64,000 bases of DNA, from NCBI GenBank assembly GCA_964494345.1, contig CAZBSI010000004.1, forward strand, positions 62,001 to 126,000, given 5' to 3'. Positions 49,485 through 57,654 of this stretch are shown piece after piece. Origin of the DNA: DTKD01 sp964494345 (GTDB lineage: Bacteria > Armatimonadota > UBA5829). The position numbers and the translations under genes were made by a program. The notes under the pieces were generated by a model. The model was not told where the DNA came from and searched no databases. It saw only the letters and a list, made by a program, of their open reading frames with translations. Numbering within the stretch: position 1 is the stretch's first letter; every line of letters starts with the position of its first letter.

Positions 49485-50525
49485 TCACAGTAGTTCTCTT
49501 TGCCCGCTGCTTTTCCAGGCTATGTCGAGATGTTCGTAGGCCAGGCGCGTGGCCATACGCCCTCTGGGGGTTCGGTTCAGAAAGCCGCTTTGGATCAAAA
49601 ATGGCTCATGCACATCTTCTATTGTGTCGCGTTCCTCGCTAATAGAGGCGGCTATGGTCTCGACACCCACCGGCCCGCCGTCGAACTTCTCTATTATGGC
49701 CAACAGCAGCCTGCGATCGGCTTCGTCGAGGCCGCTCTGGTCGATTTCCAGCATATCGAGTCCCTCGCAGGCGACGGTTTGGTCGATCATCCCGTCGGCT
49801 CGAACCATCGCATAATCACGAACTCTTCTGAGGACCCTGTTGGCGATTCTCGGCGTCCCTCTGGAGCGTCCGGCTATCTCGTAAGCGCCATCGTTAGTTA
49901 CTTTTATGTCGAGAATCCGCGCCGAGCGCGTAACAATAGTCTTAAGATTATCGACGTCGTAAAACTCGAAATTGTGGACTATTCCGAATCTGCCGCGCAG
50001 AGGGGCCGTGATCATACCCGCCCGCGTGGTCGCACCGACGAGGGTGAACTTGGGCAAATCCAGCTTTAGAGTCCGCGCGCTTGGCCCCTTGCCTATGACA
50101 AGGTCGAGCTGAAAGTCTTCCATAGCGGGATACAAAATCTCTTCTACGGCGCGGTTCAGGCGGTGGATTTCGTCTATGAATAAAACGCTGCCCGGTTCGA
50201 GATTTGTAAGTATCGCCGCCAAATCGCCGGGTCGCTCGATAGCTGGCCCGGATGTCGATTTTATGGGGGCGTCCATCTCATTTGCAATAATCAACGCAAG
50301 CGTCGTTTTACCGAGGCCGGGGGGGCCATAGAGAAGCACATGATCCAGCGGCTCGACGCGCATCTTCGCAGCTTGAATAAACACACTCAAGCTGTCCTTG
50401 ATCTTATCACGTCCGATGAACTCGTCCAGACGACGAGGTCTCAGGGTGTAATCAAGCGCCCGATCCTCATCCTTGGGTTCGGGGGAGACGAATCTCTCTT
50501 CGTGTCCAACGGCATCATTGTCCAT
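49485..50525 (-). CDS. ruvB: Holliday junction branch migration ATPase RuvB
   Basis: A 346-residue AAA+ motor. Walker A GPPGLGKTT is about 66-74, Walker B VLFIDEIHRL follows, then the sensor motif LVGATTRAGMIT, and the C-terminal winged helix (LIQSGFLNRTPRGRMAT). Works with RuvA and RuvC in Holliday junction resolution. A ruvC gene is not in this window. It is 25 bases downstream of ruvA. Confidence 0.97.
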   Translation of the reverse strand: MDNDAVGHEERFVSPEPKDEDRALDYTLRPRRLDEFIGRDKIKDSLSVFIQAAKMRVEPLDHVLLYGPPGLGKTTLALIIANEMDAPIKSTSGPAIERPGDLAAILTNLEPGSVLFIDEIHRLNRAVEEILYPAMEDFQLDLVIGKGPSARTLKLDLPKFTLVGATTRAGMITAPLRGRFGIVHNFEFYDVDNLKTIVTRSARILDIKVTNDGAYEIAGRSRGTPRIANRVLRRVRDYAMVRADGMIDQTVACEGLDMLEIDQSGLDEADRRLLLAIIEKFDGGPVGVETIAASISEERDTIEDVHEPFLIQSGFLNRTPRGRMATRLAYEHLDIAWKSSGQRELL

Positions 50526-50550
50526 AATAATATCGCTCTTTTGGCAGGTG

Positions 50551-51147
50551 TCACTTAGCCAGCGTCTTCAGCGCCAATCTGACTATTGCTGCGGTGTCGC
50601 GCTTATCTTTGACGGATTTGAGCGCGTTTTCGGCAGCCGACCGTGCATCGTTTCGATTGTATCCAAGCGCGACCAGACCTTCGATTGCATCGTTTAGCAC
50701 CTGACCCTGCGGTGAGGCGCCGGCGGCGGCTTGTGCCCAGACAAGTGTAGTGATCTTCTCTCTGAGTTCCAATACGATTCTCTGAGCCGTCTTAGTGCCT
50801 ACTCCGGGCACACCGTTTAGTTCTATAAAACTCTCCGATGAGATCGCGTTGATTATCGTATCGACCGCCAAAGTTCCCACGATCGACAACGCGACCTTCG
50901 GCCCCACCCCGCCGACGGTCAACAACAGCTCGAACATGCTCAATTGATTTTCGTCGATGAACCCGTATATGGTGATGGCGTCTTCTCTTACCGCCGTGTA
51001 AGTGAATATCCTGACCTCATCACCAATACTGGGCATCTGCGCCAACACGGCAGCAGGCAGGAAAGCCTTGTAACCTACCCCCGCAACGTCAAGGACTATG
51101 TAATCCGACCCGACTCTCGCCAATTCGCCGTGTAGATGGGCAATCAA
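50551..51147 (-). CDS. ruvA: Holliday junction DNA helicase subunit RuvA
   Basis: A 198-residue RuvA: OB-fold domain (MIAHLHGELARVGSDYIVLDVAGVGY), helix-hairpin-helix domain (LLLTVGGVGPKVALSIV, LNGVPGVGTKTAQRIVLEL), and the C-terminal RuvB-binding domain. It binds junctions and loads RuvB. It is 2 bases downstream of hisG, a mixed operon. Confidence 0.96.
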   Translation of the reverse strand: MIAHLHGELARVGSDYIVLDVAGVGYKAFLPAAVLAQMPSIGDEVRIFTYTAVREDAITIYGFIDENQLSMFELLLTVGGVGPKVALSIVGTLAVDTIINAISSESFIELNGVPGVGTKTAQRIVLELREKITTLVWAQAAAGASPQGQVLNDAIEGLVALGYNRNDARSAAENALKSVKDKRDTAAIVRLALKTLAK

Positions 51148-51149
51148 TG

Positions 51150-52019
51150 TTAGTAAATCACCTTATTGAGCGGATATTCCACGATTCCCGATGCGCCCGC
51201 TCGCTTCAGTCGTGGGATAAGCTCACGTACCAGGTTCTCCTCTACGATGATCTCCGCCGCAACCCAATCCTTATCGGACAACGATGATATTGTGGGGTTT
51301 TTCAGCGACGGCAGTTCGGCAAGCACCTCATCGAGCTTCGCAGTGGGCACATTCATCTTCAGACCGACCAAACCATCAGCAGTCAGCGCCGCCTGGAGCA
51401 ACATCGCCATATTCTCGATCTTGTTGCGCTTCTCTTCGTCCTGCCAGGCCTGTTTATTTGCGATCAGCCTGGTGGTGGATTCCAACAGGGTGTCGATAAT
51501 CTGCAAGCCATGCGCCTTGAGCGTGCTGCCGGTCTCTGTGCCTTCGACTATGGCGTCGACAAGTTCCGGCACCTTGACCTCAGTAGCGCCCCAGCTAAAC
51601 TCGACGTTAGCATTCACACCGTGCTGCTCAAAATATCTTTTAGTGACGTTGACAAGTTCGGTGGCGACGCGCTTGCCCTCGAGATCCTTTGGCCCTTTTA
51701 TGGAGGATTCCCTGGGCACGGCAAGCACCCATTTGTATGGCTTTGTGCTGACCTTGGAATAGACCAGTTCACATACTTCGATTACGTCGGACTCGCATTC
51801 GCGGATGTTGTCGTAGCCCGTAATTCCGACGTCAAGCACGCCCGCCTCCACATATCGTGCGATTTCCTGCGCACGCAGAAGCGTTGCCTCAACTTCATCG
51901 TCGTTCACGCTGGGATGATACGATCTCGATCCCACGCGAAAATCCCAGCCGGCTTTTTTGAATAAACCGAATGTAGCCTCCTGCAGGCTGCCCTTCGGTA
52001 ACGCAATTTTCAACTTCAC
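51150..52019 (-). CDS. hisG: ATP phosphoribosyltransferase HisG (long form)
   Basis: A 289-residue HisG: starts KLKIALPKGSLQEATFGLFKKAGW, then GITGYDNIRE, LVNVTKRYFEQHG, and the PRPP motif region VEGTETGSTLKAHGL. The length with a C-terminal ACT-like regulatory domain (about 215-285) marks the long form, which does not need HisZ and is usually inhibited by histidine. First step of histidine synthesis. The GTG at 52019 was chosen over a TTG at 52025, since GAGGAG is 8 bases before it. Confidence 0.95.
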   Translation of the reverse strand: MKLKIALPKGSLQEATFGLFKKAGWDFRVGSRSYHPSVNDDEVEATLLRAQEIARYVEAGVLDVGITGYDNIRECESDVIEVCELVYSKVSTKPYKWVLAVPRESSIKGPKDLEGKRVATELVNVTKRYFEQHGVNANVEFSWGATEVKVPELVDAIVEGTETGSTLKAHGLQIIDTLLESTTRLIANKQAWQDEEKRNKIENMAMLLQAALTADGLVGLKMNVPTAKLDEVLAELPSLKNPTISSLSDKDWVAAEIIVEENLVRELIPRLKRAGASGIVEYPLNKVIY

Positions 52020-52145
52020 AGTCAATTCTCCTCTTCAACCTCGTCATTATACCGTGAGCATCAAAGAGGGGTCAAATGAAGGATTTTGAGCGCTGCAAAG
52101 AGTAGCCATTAGGCTGTAAAAGAAGACTGGGAGAATGCGACGAAT

Positions 52146-52697
52146 ATGTCTATAAGCAGGACGCTTCTATGTGTTATGGTTGTTGTCTCAATAGGCACCG
52201 CTGTTAAAGGGATGCCTTTTGAGAAAGGTCGTAAAGATTTTTCTGTGATAACCGGGTTCGGCCAGAATCACCGGTTTCCTACAGCCACGAAAAGCAAGCT
52301 GAAGTTCGATGTTGTCGATCTCAGATGGGGTAAGTTCTCGACTGATAGAAGCCAGAAAGCTATTGAGTTGTGCGTTGGGAATACGGTTGAGGGAGTTGAC
52401 AATCTGATCGTCTGCACCACCGCCAGCCACCGGCGATATTTTATGGTGAAAGATAAGACTGCGTTGGCATGGGAACTGGGGATCGGCCTTGCGCAACTGG
52501 AGCACAGAGTGCCGGAGTTGGGATCAAAGCTCAATTTCACCGAGCAGGCGGCAGTTGTGTTCCAGCATAAGCTCAATCAAAACGCGGCCCTAACGCTTAA
52601 CTACAAGTTTTTTCATGTCTCGAACGCAGGGCTTACCCTCCCCAATGTTGGTCTGAACTCCAGTATGCTGACCGTTGGATACACCCAATTTCGATAG
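52146..52697 (+). CDS. PagL-like lipid A 3-O-deacylase
   Basis: A 183-residue predicted outer-membrane barrel with a signal peptide (about 1-22). The C-terminal motif FFHVSNAG puts His157 and Ser159 at the places of the PagL catalytic pair; LNSSMLTVGYTQF closes the barrel with a terminal Phe. PagL removes the 3-O-acyl chain of lipid A. Its presence implies LPS and an outer membrane in this organism. It ends 18 bases before the helicase gene and may be transcribed with it. Confidence 0.78.
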   Translation: MSISRTLLCVMVVVSIGTAVKGMPFEKGRKDFSVITGFGQNHRFPTATKSKLKFDVVDLRWGKFSTDRSQKAIELCVGNTVEGVDNLIVCTTASHRRYFMVKDKTALAWELGIGLAQLEHRVPELGSKLNFTEQAAVVFQHKLNQNAALTLNYKFFHVSNAGLTLPNVGLNSSMLTVGYTQFR

Positions 52698-52715
52698 CAG
52701 GTCTGATATAATAGA

Positions 52716-54878
52716 ATGGTGACAACAGATATAGTAAAAGGCTTGAATAAGCAGCAAAGGGCCGCGGTCACACATACCGAAGGCCCTGTATTAGTCTTTG
52801 CCGGGGCAGGCAGCGGCAAGACGCGCGTGCTGACGCATAGAATCGCCTATATGATACGCGAACTTGGCGTCTCCCCGCGAAACATCCTCGCGGTGACGTT
52901 CACCAACAAAGCGGCCAATGAGATGAAGGAGCGAGCTGAGAGTTTGCTTGGCAAGGCGGCAGGCGGACTTTGGATCGGCACATTTCACGGGATTTGCGCG
53001 AGAATACTCAGGCAAAGAGGGCCTGATATCGGCATCGATCGCAATTTCACAATACTCGACGACTCCGACCAACTGACGCTTGTTCGCGAGAGCCTTGATG
53101 CTGAGGGGTTTGATCAGAAGGTCTACAGGGCGCGTGATATCCTCAATCTGATCTCCAGAGCCAAAGAACAATTGGTGCTGCCGGACGAGTTTGGTCGGCG
53201 GTTTGTGGGCAGGCTGGAAAATGTGGCGGGGCGGGTCTACAGGACTTATCAGGAAAAGCTGCGCCTCAATCGCGCACTGGATTTCGATGATTTGATAATG
53301 TATACCGTGCTGCTGCTGATGAATCGACCGGACGTGTTGAGTTACTATCAGGATCAGTTCCGGTATGTTCTGGTCGATGAGTATCAGGACATTAACTACT
53401 CGCAGTATCAACTGGTGCAGATGATTGCCGAAAAACACCGCAATATCTTCTGTGTTGGAGATGACGACCAATCGATTTACAGGTGGCGCGGGGCGGATGT
53501 CGGCATCATTCTTCAGTTTGAAAAAGACTACCCGGACGCGGCGATCTATAAATTGGAGCTTAACTATCGCTCGACAAAGAAGATCCTGTCCGCCGCGCAC
53601 GCGATTGTCGCGCGCAACGCCGACCGGGCTGAAAAGAAGCTGTGGACAGAAAACGAAGAGGGCTGTGACATAGAGGTCATCGACGCGGCTAATGAAATTG
53701 ACGAAGCAAGCCAGGTGGCGCAGTCGATTCAGAATAAAGTATCGTTTGGTGACAGAAACTATTCAGACATAGTAGTTCTGTATCGGATAAACGCGCAATC
53801 TCGTGTCTTTGAAGAGGCGATGATAAACGCCCGCATTCCTCATATCCTGGTAGGCTCGGTGCGGTTCTATGAGCGTAAGGAGATCAAGGATGTGCTGGCA
53901 TATTTGCGGCTGGCCGCCAATCCGCACGAATCGGTAAGCCTGCGAAGAGTCATAAATGTGCCGACCAGGGGCATCGGTCAAACCTCGATATCCCGCCTGG
54001 AGCAGTTCGCAATTAAAGAACATATCACGCTGTATGACGCTTTGCGGAGGGTTTCTGAGGCGACAGATATCCCGGCGCGAGCGAGATCCGCGATGGAGAT
54101 ATTCGCGGAGATGATCCGGCACCTTAATAAGATGAGCGAGGAGGTCTCCGTGCGGCATTTGACCGAGGAGGCCTTGCAGGTATCAGGTTATCTGACCTGG
54201 CTGCGTGATGACCACACTATGGAGTCTCGCAGCAGGTTGGAGAACGTCGAAGAACTGCTTAGTGTGACCGAGAATTTTCAACTTAACACGGAAAACCCTA
54301 CTCTGTCTGCGTTTTTGGAACAGGTGGCGTTGATATCGGATATCGACACGCTGGAGGATGCAAGTAACGCCGTGACCCTGATGACGATGCATGCGGCTAA
54401 GGGGTTGGAGTTTCCGATTGTATATATAACCGGTATGGAGGAGGGACTTTTCCCGCACCGTCGATCTCTGGAGGACAGAGAGGAGCTTGCAGAGGAGCGA
54501 AGGCTTTGTTATGTCGGTATGACTCGTGCCAGGGAGGAGCTTCTGCTGACTTATGCACATCAACGTATGCTGATGGGCCAGATCACGGGCACCGGGATGT
54601 CGCGGTTCATATCAGAGATACCAGAGGAAATAGTAGCCAACGCTCGCCCCAAAAGGCGACGTAGCGCAAACACCGAATGGCGCAGTCAATTCCGACAAAT
54701 GAGAACCCCAACCGCTGCTTCGTTCCGCCCTGGCCAGAAAGTGCAGCACGATCGATTCGGCAAAGGGGTCGTGATAAATTGCGCCGGATCTGGCGATGAG
54801 GAACAGGTGACCGTGGCGTTTGATAGCGACGGGGTGAAGAAATTGCTCGTTGGACTGGCGAATTTGCAGGAGATTTAG
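52716..54878 (+). CDS. pcrA: UvrD/PcrA family DNA helicase
   Basis: A 720-residue superfamily 1A helicase. Q-motif LNKQQRAAV, Walker A GAGSGKTR (about 31-38), LAVTFTNKAANEMKERA (Ia), VLVDEYQDIN (II), VGDDDQSIYRWRGA (III), LELNYRS (IV), TMHAAKGLEFPIVYITGMEEGLFPH (V), and LLYVGMTRAREEL-type VI are in order. The C-terminal part FRPGQKVQHDRFGKGVV is the small RNAP-binding Tudor-like end of PcrA. Repair and replication helicase. Confidence 0.96.
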   Translation: MVTTDIVKGLNKQQRAAVTHTEGPVLVFAGAGSGKTRVLTHRIAYMIRELGVSPRNILAVTFTNKAANEMKERAESLLGKAAGGLWIGTFHGICARILRQRGPDIGIDRNFTILDDSDQLTLVRESLDAEGFDQKVYRARDILNLISRAKEQLVLPDEFGRRFVGRLENVAGRVYRTYQEKLRLNRALDFDDLIMYTVLLLMNRPDVLSYYQDQFRYVLVDEYQDINYSQYQLVQMIAEKHRNIFCVGDDDQSIYRWRGADVGIILQFEKDYPDAAIYKLELNYRSTKKILSAAHAIVARNADRAEKKLWTENEEGCDIEVIDAANEIDEASQVAQSIQNKVSFGDRNYSDIVVLYRINAQSRVFEEAMINARIPHILVGSVRFYERKEIKDVLAYLRLAANPHESVSLRRVINVPTRGIGQTSISRLEQFAIKEHITLYDALRRVSEATDIPARARSAMEIFAEMIRHLNKMSEEVSVRHLTEEALQVSGYLTWLRDDHTMESRSRLENVEELLSVTENFQLNTENPTLSAFLEQVALISDIDTLEDASNAVTLMTMHAAKGLEFPIVYITGMEEGLFPHRRSLEDREELAEERRLCYVGMTRAREELLLTYAHQRMLMGQITGTGMSRFISEIPEEIVANARPKRRRSANTEWRSQFRQMRTPTAASFRPGQKVQHDRFGKGVVINCAGSGDEEQVTVAFDSDGVKKLLVGLANLQEI

Positions 54879-54892
54879 GATACTTAAACGCG

Positions 54893-54928
54893 AAAACGCG
54901 AAAAGGGCGAAAGCCAGAAATTACGATA
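54893..54928. repeat. Dispersed repeat family D copy (ACGCGAAAA...GGGCGAAAGCC type)
   Basis: The AACGCGAAAAGGGCGAAAGCCAGAAATTA-like stretch shares its spaced CGAAA blocks with the three units of the 62-kb array. It lies between the helicase and the UBL-JAMM gene. Confidence 0.55.
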
Positions 54929-54987
54929 TGGCGCGGTAGTATGGAGAGCTTCAGAAGGCTAGATCGGACTTCGAACCTCGATAGCGG

Positions 54988-55027
54988 ACATCGGAAAAAG
55001 CAGATTTCTCGCTTCGCTCGAAATGAC
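54988..55027. repeat. Dispersed repeat family A copy
   Basis: Core GCAGATTTCTC, centre GCTTCGC, and TCGAAATGAC. Nothing else is recognised between 54930 and the promoter at 55099. Confidence 0.8.
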
Positions 55028-55098
55028 AAGGGAAGGGTGAGAATGACAATGGATGGTGCGCGGAATGACCAGGTGTCGCAGAATCGTCTTACCTCTAC

Positions 55099-55127
55099 TT
55101 GACATGAACTCGGAAATGCTCTATACA
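55099..55127 (+). promoter_or_regulatory. Sigma-70 promoter of the UBL-JAMM gene
   Basis: -35 TTGACA (55099-55104), 17-base spacer, -10 TATACA (55122-55127). The predicted start near 55134 gives a leader of about 68 bases before the ATG at 55202. Confidence 0.75.
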
Positions 55128-55201
55128 TATCTTTACCGGTTGTCGCCGTCGTATTAACGGCCGGGATGGGAAGACCGGACGTGTCTTTCAGGGGGCGGGT
55201 G

Positions 55202-56503
55202 ATGGAAATTGCAGCCACTATTAGCGACCCAGCAGATATCCGTGTCTACGATTGCCTGCTGCCGGATTTTGTAAAGATTTCAAGCCTCGCCGGTCGACTG
55301 GCGGAGCTTATGCGCTTGCCTCAGCGGGATAACAACAATCACGCCGTTTTTTATGGACTGGTATCCAAAGAAGATGGCCTGCTTGATTCCAACTCTACAT
55401 TGGCCGAATTGTCACTGTCTACCCCTCTTGTGTTGCGACTGGTGCCGGAAATAGCGGCCGCTGCGGACATTCCGAAGAAACCACAACGCCCTCCCGATCT
55501 TGAGAATTTGCCGACTGCCGAGGAGCGTCCTGCAGGTCTCGATGATGACGATTGCCAGGAATGGGACATCATTATCGGGGAGCCGATGGCGCTTGTGCAT
55601 GATAGCCAACTGCAGGCCAAACTCGATGTGCATATAGACGCACAAGTTCATAAACAGATCGCACAATTCGCGATTGATAATCGTGGCAGGGAATGTGCGG
55701 GGCTGCTGCTTGGGATTGTTGAGACGACCAGTAACACAAGGGTTGTGCATATTACTGCGGCGGTTAATGCCGACGAGGCAGAAGGTGACAGCGCAAGTGT
55801 TCGCATATCCCTTGCGGCCTGGGCGGAAATGCTGCGAGTGCGGGATGCCGATTTCTCTGAGTTGCGGGTGCTGGGGTGGTTCCATTCACATTCGAGTTGG
55901 GGCTTTTTTATGTCTGATGCGGATGTATTTATTCATCGTCACTTCTTCCCCCACCCTAATATGGTCGCATACGTGCTGGATCCGACCACGGGAAGGGACG
56001 GATTTTTCCATTGGCATGACGGCAGAATCAATATTTGCCCCAGCTTTGGGGTGGTTGGATCGGCTGAAGAATTGAAACCGTTCGGGTTGCGGCAGAATGT
56101 CAGTAAGGCGTTGGCCACCCGATTCAATACCAAGCCGTGCAAACTGGCAGCCGCCGGGGTTGGGATATTGTTACTGTATTTCATCTTTGCTGGATCGCCG
56201 TTTGGCAGGCGGCAGGCGCCGTCCGCGCCACCCGCTCCAATCGCTGCACCGGCGACAACGGATGCAACAGCTAAGCCGGAAGCCAAGCCCGTTGCCAAAC
56301 CTGCGCCAGCTTCCAAGGATACGATTTATACGATTAACAAGCGTGATAACCCGTGGAGTATATGCAACAGGGTATATCGAGACGGGGACCTTGGGCCTGC
56401 CCTGTTGCGTTACAACGGACTCAGCAGCGCAGTCGGCCTGCAAGTCGGCCAGCAGATAAAACTGCCCCCAAAAGAGACGCTTAAAAAGTATAGGAATCAA
56501 TAA
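55202..56503 (+). CDS. Ubiquitin-like + JAMM peptidase + transmembrane + LysM protein
   Basis: A 433-residue multidomain protein. Residues 12-83 resemble a beta-grasp ubiquitin-like domain (LAELMRLP, YGLVSKEDG, STLAELSL, PLVLRLVPE). Residues about 140-290 are a JAB/MPN domain: Glu164 and His228-x-His230-x7-Ser238-x2-Asp241 form the complete JAMM zinc site. One transmembrane helix is at 313-331, then an Ala/Pro linker and a C-terminal LysM domain (about 373-422). No di-Gly is seen after the ubiquitin-like part. AGGGGG is 6 bases before the ATG at 55202; an upstream ATG at 55166 was rejected. The stop overlaps the phosphatase start (TAATG). The LysM end probably lies in the periplasm and the JAMM part in the cytoplasm. 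Confidence 0.78.
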   Translation: MEIAATISDPADIRVYDCLLPDFVKISSLAGRLAELMRLPQRDNNNHAVFYGLVSKEDGLLDSNSTLAELSLSTPLVLRLVPEIAAAADIPKKPQRPPDLENLPTAEERPAGLDDDDCQEWDIIIGEPMALVHDSQLQAKLDVHIDAQVHKQIAQFAIDNRGRECAGLLLGIVETTSNTRVVHITAAVNADEAEGDSASVRISLAAWAEMLRVRDADFSELRVLGWFHSHSSWGFFMSDADVFIHRHFFPHPNMVAYVLDPTTGRDGFFHWHDGRINICPSFGVVGSAEELKPFGLRQNVSKALATRFNTKPCKLAAAGVGILLLYFIFAGSPFGRRQAPSAPPAPIAAPATTDATAKPEAKPVAKPAPASKDTIYTINKRDNPWSICNRVYRDGDLGPALLRYNGLSSAVGLQVGQQIKLPPKETLKKYRNQ

Positions 56504-57276
56504 TGTTATTAGACAACTTTATACAGGACGTCGCACGTGAGGCGGGGCAGATTCAGAAAGATGCTTATCATAAGGTCAAATCGTGGCGCACGAAAAGCGG
56601 CCGTGGAGACATCGTAACAGAGGTCGATTTGGCCTGTGAGAAATTGATAATTCAGCGTATAAAGGATGAATATCCCTCGGATGCTATACTGTCGGAAGAA
56701 GCCGGCGCTATCGGTCAAGAATCTGATGGGCCAGTGTGGGTGATTGATCCGCTTGATGGCACGCGAAATTATATGGCGGGGATTCCGTTTTTCTGCGTAT
56801 CCATCGGCCTGGTGCGAAACGGCGTGGCTGAGTTAGGCGCGATTTATGACTCTATTCACGACGAGATGTTTTTTGCACATCGCGGCGGGGGTGCATTTCT
56901 CAATGGAGAGCCGATTAGTGTAGCCGATGATGGTGAGCTTGAGGATGTGCTGGTCTCTATCGCCTGGGTGAAGAGAAAGGCATCGCGGGAGCGGTTTGTG
57001 CGCTATATAGATCGGCTGGCCGGGCAGACTTCCTATTTTAGAAGATTGGGTTCGGCGGCGCTGGTGTCGTGTTATGTCGCGTGTGGAAGGATAGGCGCGT
57101 ATTTGCAGGCGGGTCTCAATCCGTGGGACATGGCGGCTGGGACGGTGATAATTGAGGAAGCGGGCGGCTGTGTGACGGACTTCGATGGCGAGCCTGTGGA
57201 TCTGCGCAACCCCAATATTGAAATCATCACTGCCGGGCCAAAGCTGCATTCGGTTATAATGCGACAGATTAGTTGA
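56503..57276 (+). CDS. Inositol monophosphatase family protein (SuhB-like)
   Basis: A 257-residue phosphatase: GDIVTEVDLACEK, ILSEEAG (Glu-Glu metal ligands), WVIDPLDGTRNY (Asp-Pro-Leu-Asp-Gly-Thr), and LNPWDMAAGTVIIEEAGG (Trp-Asp). All key residues are present. Members dephosphorylate inositol phosphates, NADP or histidinol phosphate. It is translationally coupled to the UBL-JAMM gene. Histidinol-phosphatase activity is possible, since hisG is nearby, but unproven. Confidence 0.92.
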   Translation: MLLDNFIQDVAREAGQIQKDAYHKVKSWRTKSGRGDIVTEVDLACEKLIIQRIKDEYPSDAILSEEAGAIGQESDGPVWVIDPLDGTRNYMAGIPFFCVSIGLVRNGVAELGAIYDSIHDEMFFAHRGGGAFLNGEPISVADDGELEDVLVSIAWVKRKASRERFVRYIDRLAGQTSYFRRLGSAALVSCYVACGRIGAYLQAGLNPWDMAAGTVIIEEAGGCVTDFDGEPVDLRNPNIEIITAGPKLHSVIMRQIS

Positions 57277-57284
57277 TATCAGAC

Positions 57285-57318
57285 TGCGCCGCCCCCACGA
57301 CACTGTGAGAGCGGCGCA
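57285..57318. promoter_or_regulatory. GC-rich hairpin after the phosphatase gene
   Basis: An 8-bp stem TGCGCCGC/GCGGCGCA (57285-57292 with 57311-57318). A competing pairing uses the CCCAC inside the loop with GTGGG at 57325-57329. It may be the terminator for both converging units. Confidence 0.45.
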
Positions 57319-57334
57319 TGTATGTGGGCGCAGA

Positions 57335-57493
57335 TTACTTTTTTGATTCTTCAATTTCGTCCAGCCGAGTTTTGACGGCGACCAACTGTTCTTCAAGCAT
57401 AGAAAGTTGGGATTTAAGGACAGTTTCCTCATCCGGCTGAGCAACGCCGCTTGCCGAGGCGGCAAAGCCATCGTACTTTGGGAACGCTGTCAA
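57335..57493 (-). CDS. Small coiled-coil ORF, unknown (DUF5320-like tail)
   Basis: A 52-residue reading frame from a TTG. The second half is a regular coiled coil (VLKSQLSMLEEQLVAVKTRLDEIEES), similar in style to the end of DUF5320 proteins. Codons are typical of the neighbourhood. There is no clear Shine-Dalgarno site, but a TATAAT lies upstream at 57556-57561. The remaining spacer to 57654 holds the divergent promoter. It could be a small regulator or a decayed gene. Confidence 0.4.
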   Translation of the reverse strand: MTAFPKYDGFAASASGVAQPDEETVLKSQLSMLEEQLVAVKTRLDEIEESKK

Positions 57494-57584
57494 TGGTTTA
57501 TTGTTTTCCCGAAACCAGGAGGAAACGATGATTATGAGGATACGACCCAGTGTATATTATAGCGATACGCCGGTGCAATTTTCT

Positions 57585-57613
57585 TTGACAGGATGGCACT
57601 GGAATGCAATAAT
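57585..57613 (+). promoter_or_regulatory. Sigma-70 promoter of the DUF4352-like gene
   Basis: -35 TTGACA (57585-57590), 17-base spacer, -10 AATAAT (57608-57613), giving a leader of about 35 bases. Confidence 0.65.
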
Positions 57614-57654
57614 GGGCTAGCTATTTACCATATTTCACAAAGAGGTATAAAAAA

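Noticed and set aside
57595..57612. Sigma-54 promoter before the DUF4352-like gene (TGGCACTGGAATGCA)
   Set aside because: The spacing between the GG and GC pairs is one base too short.
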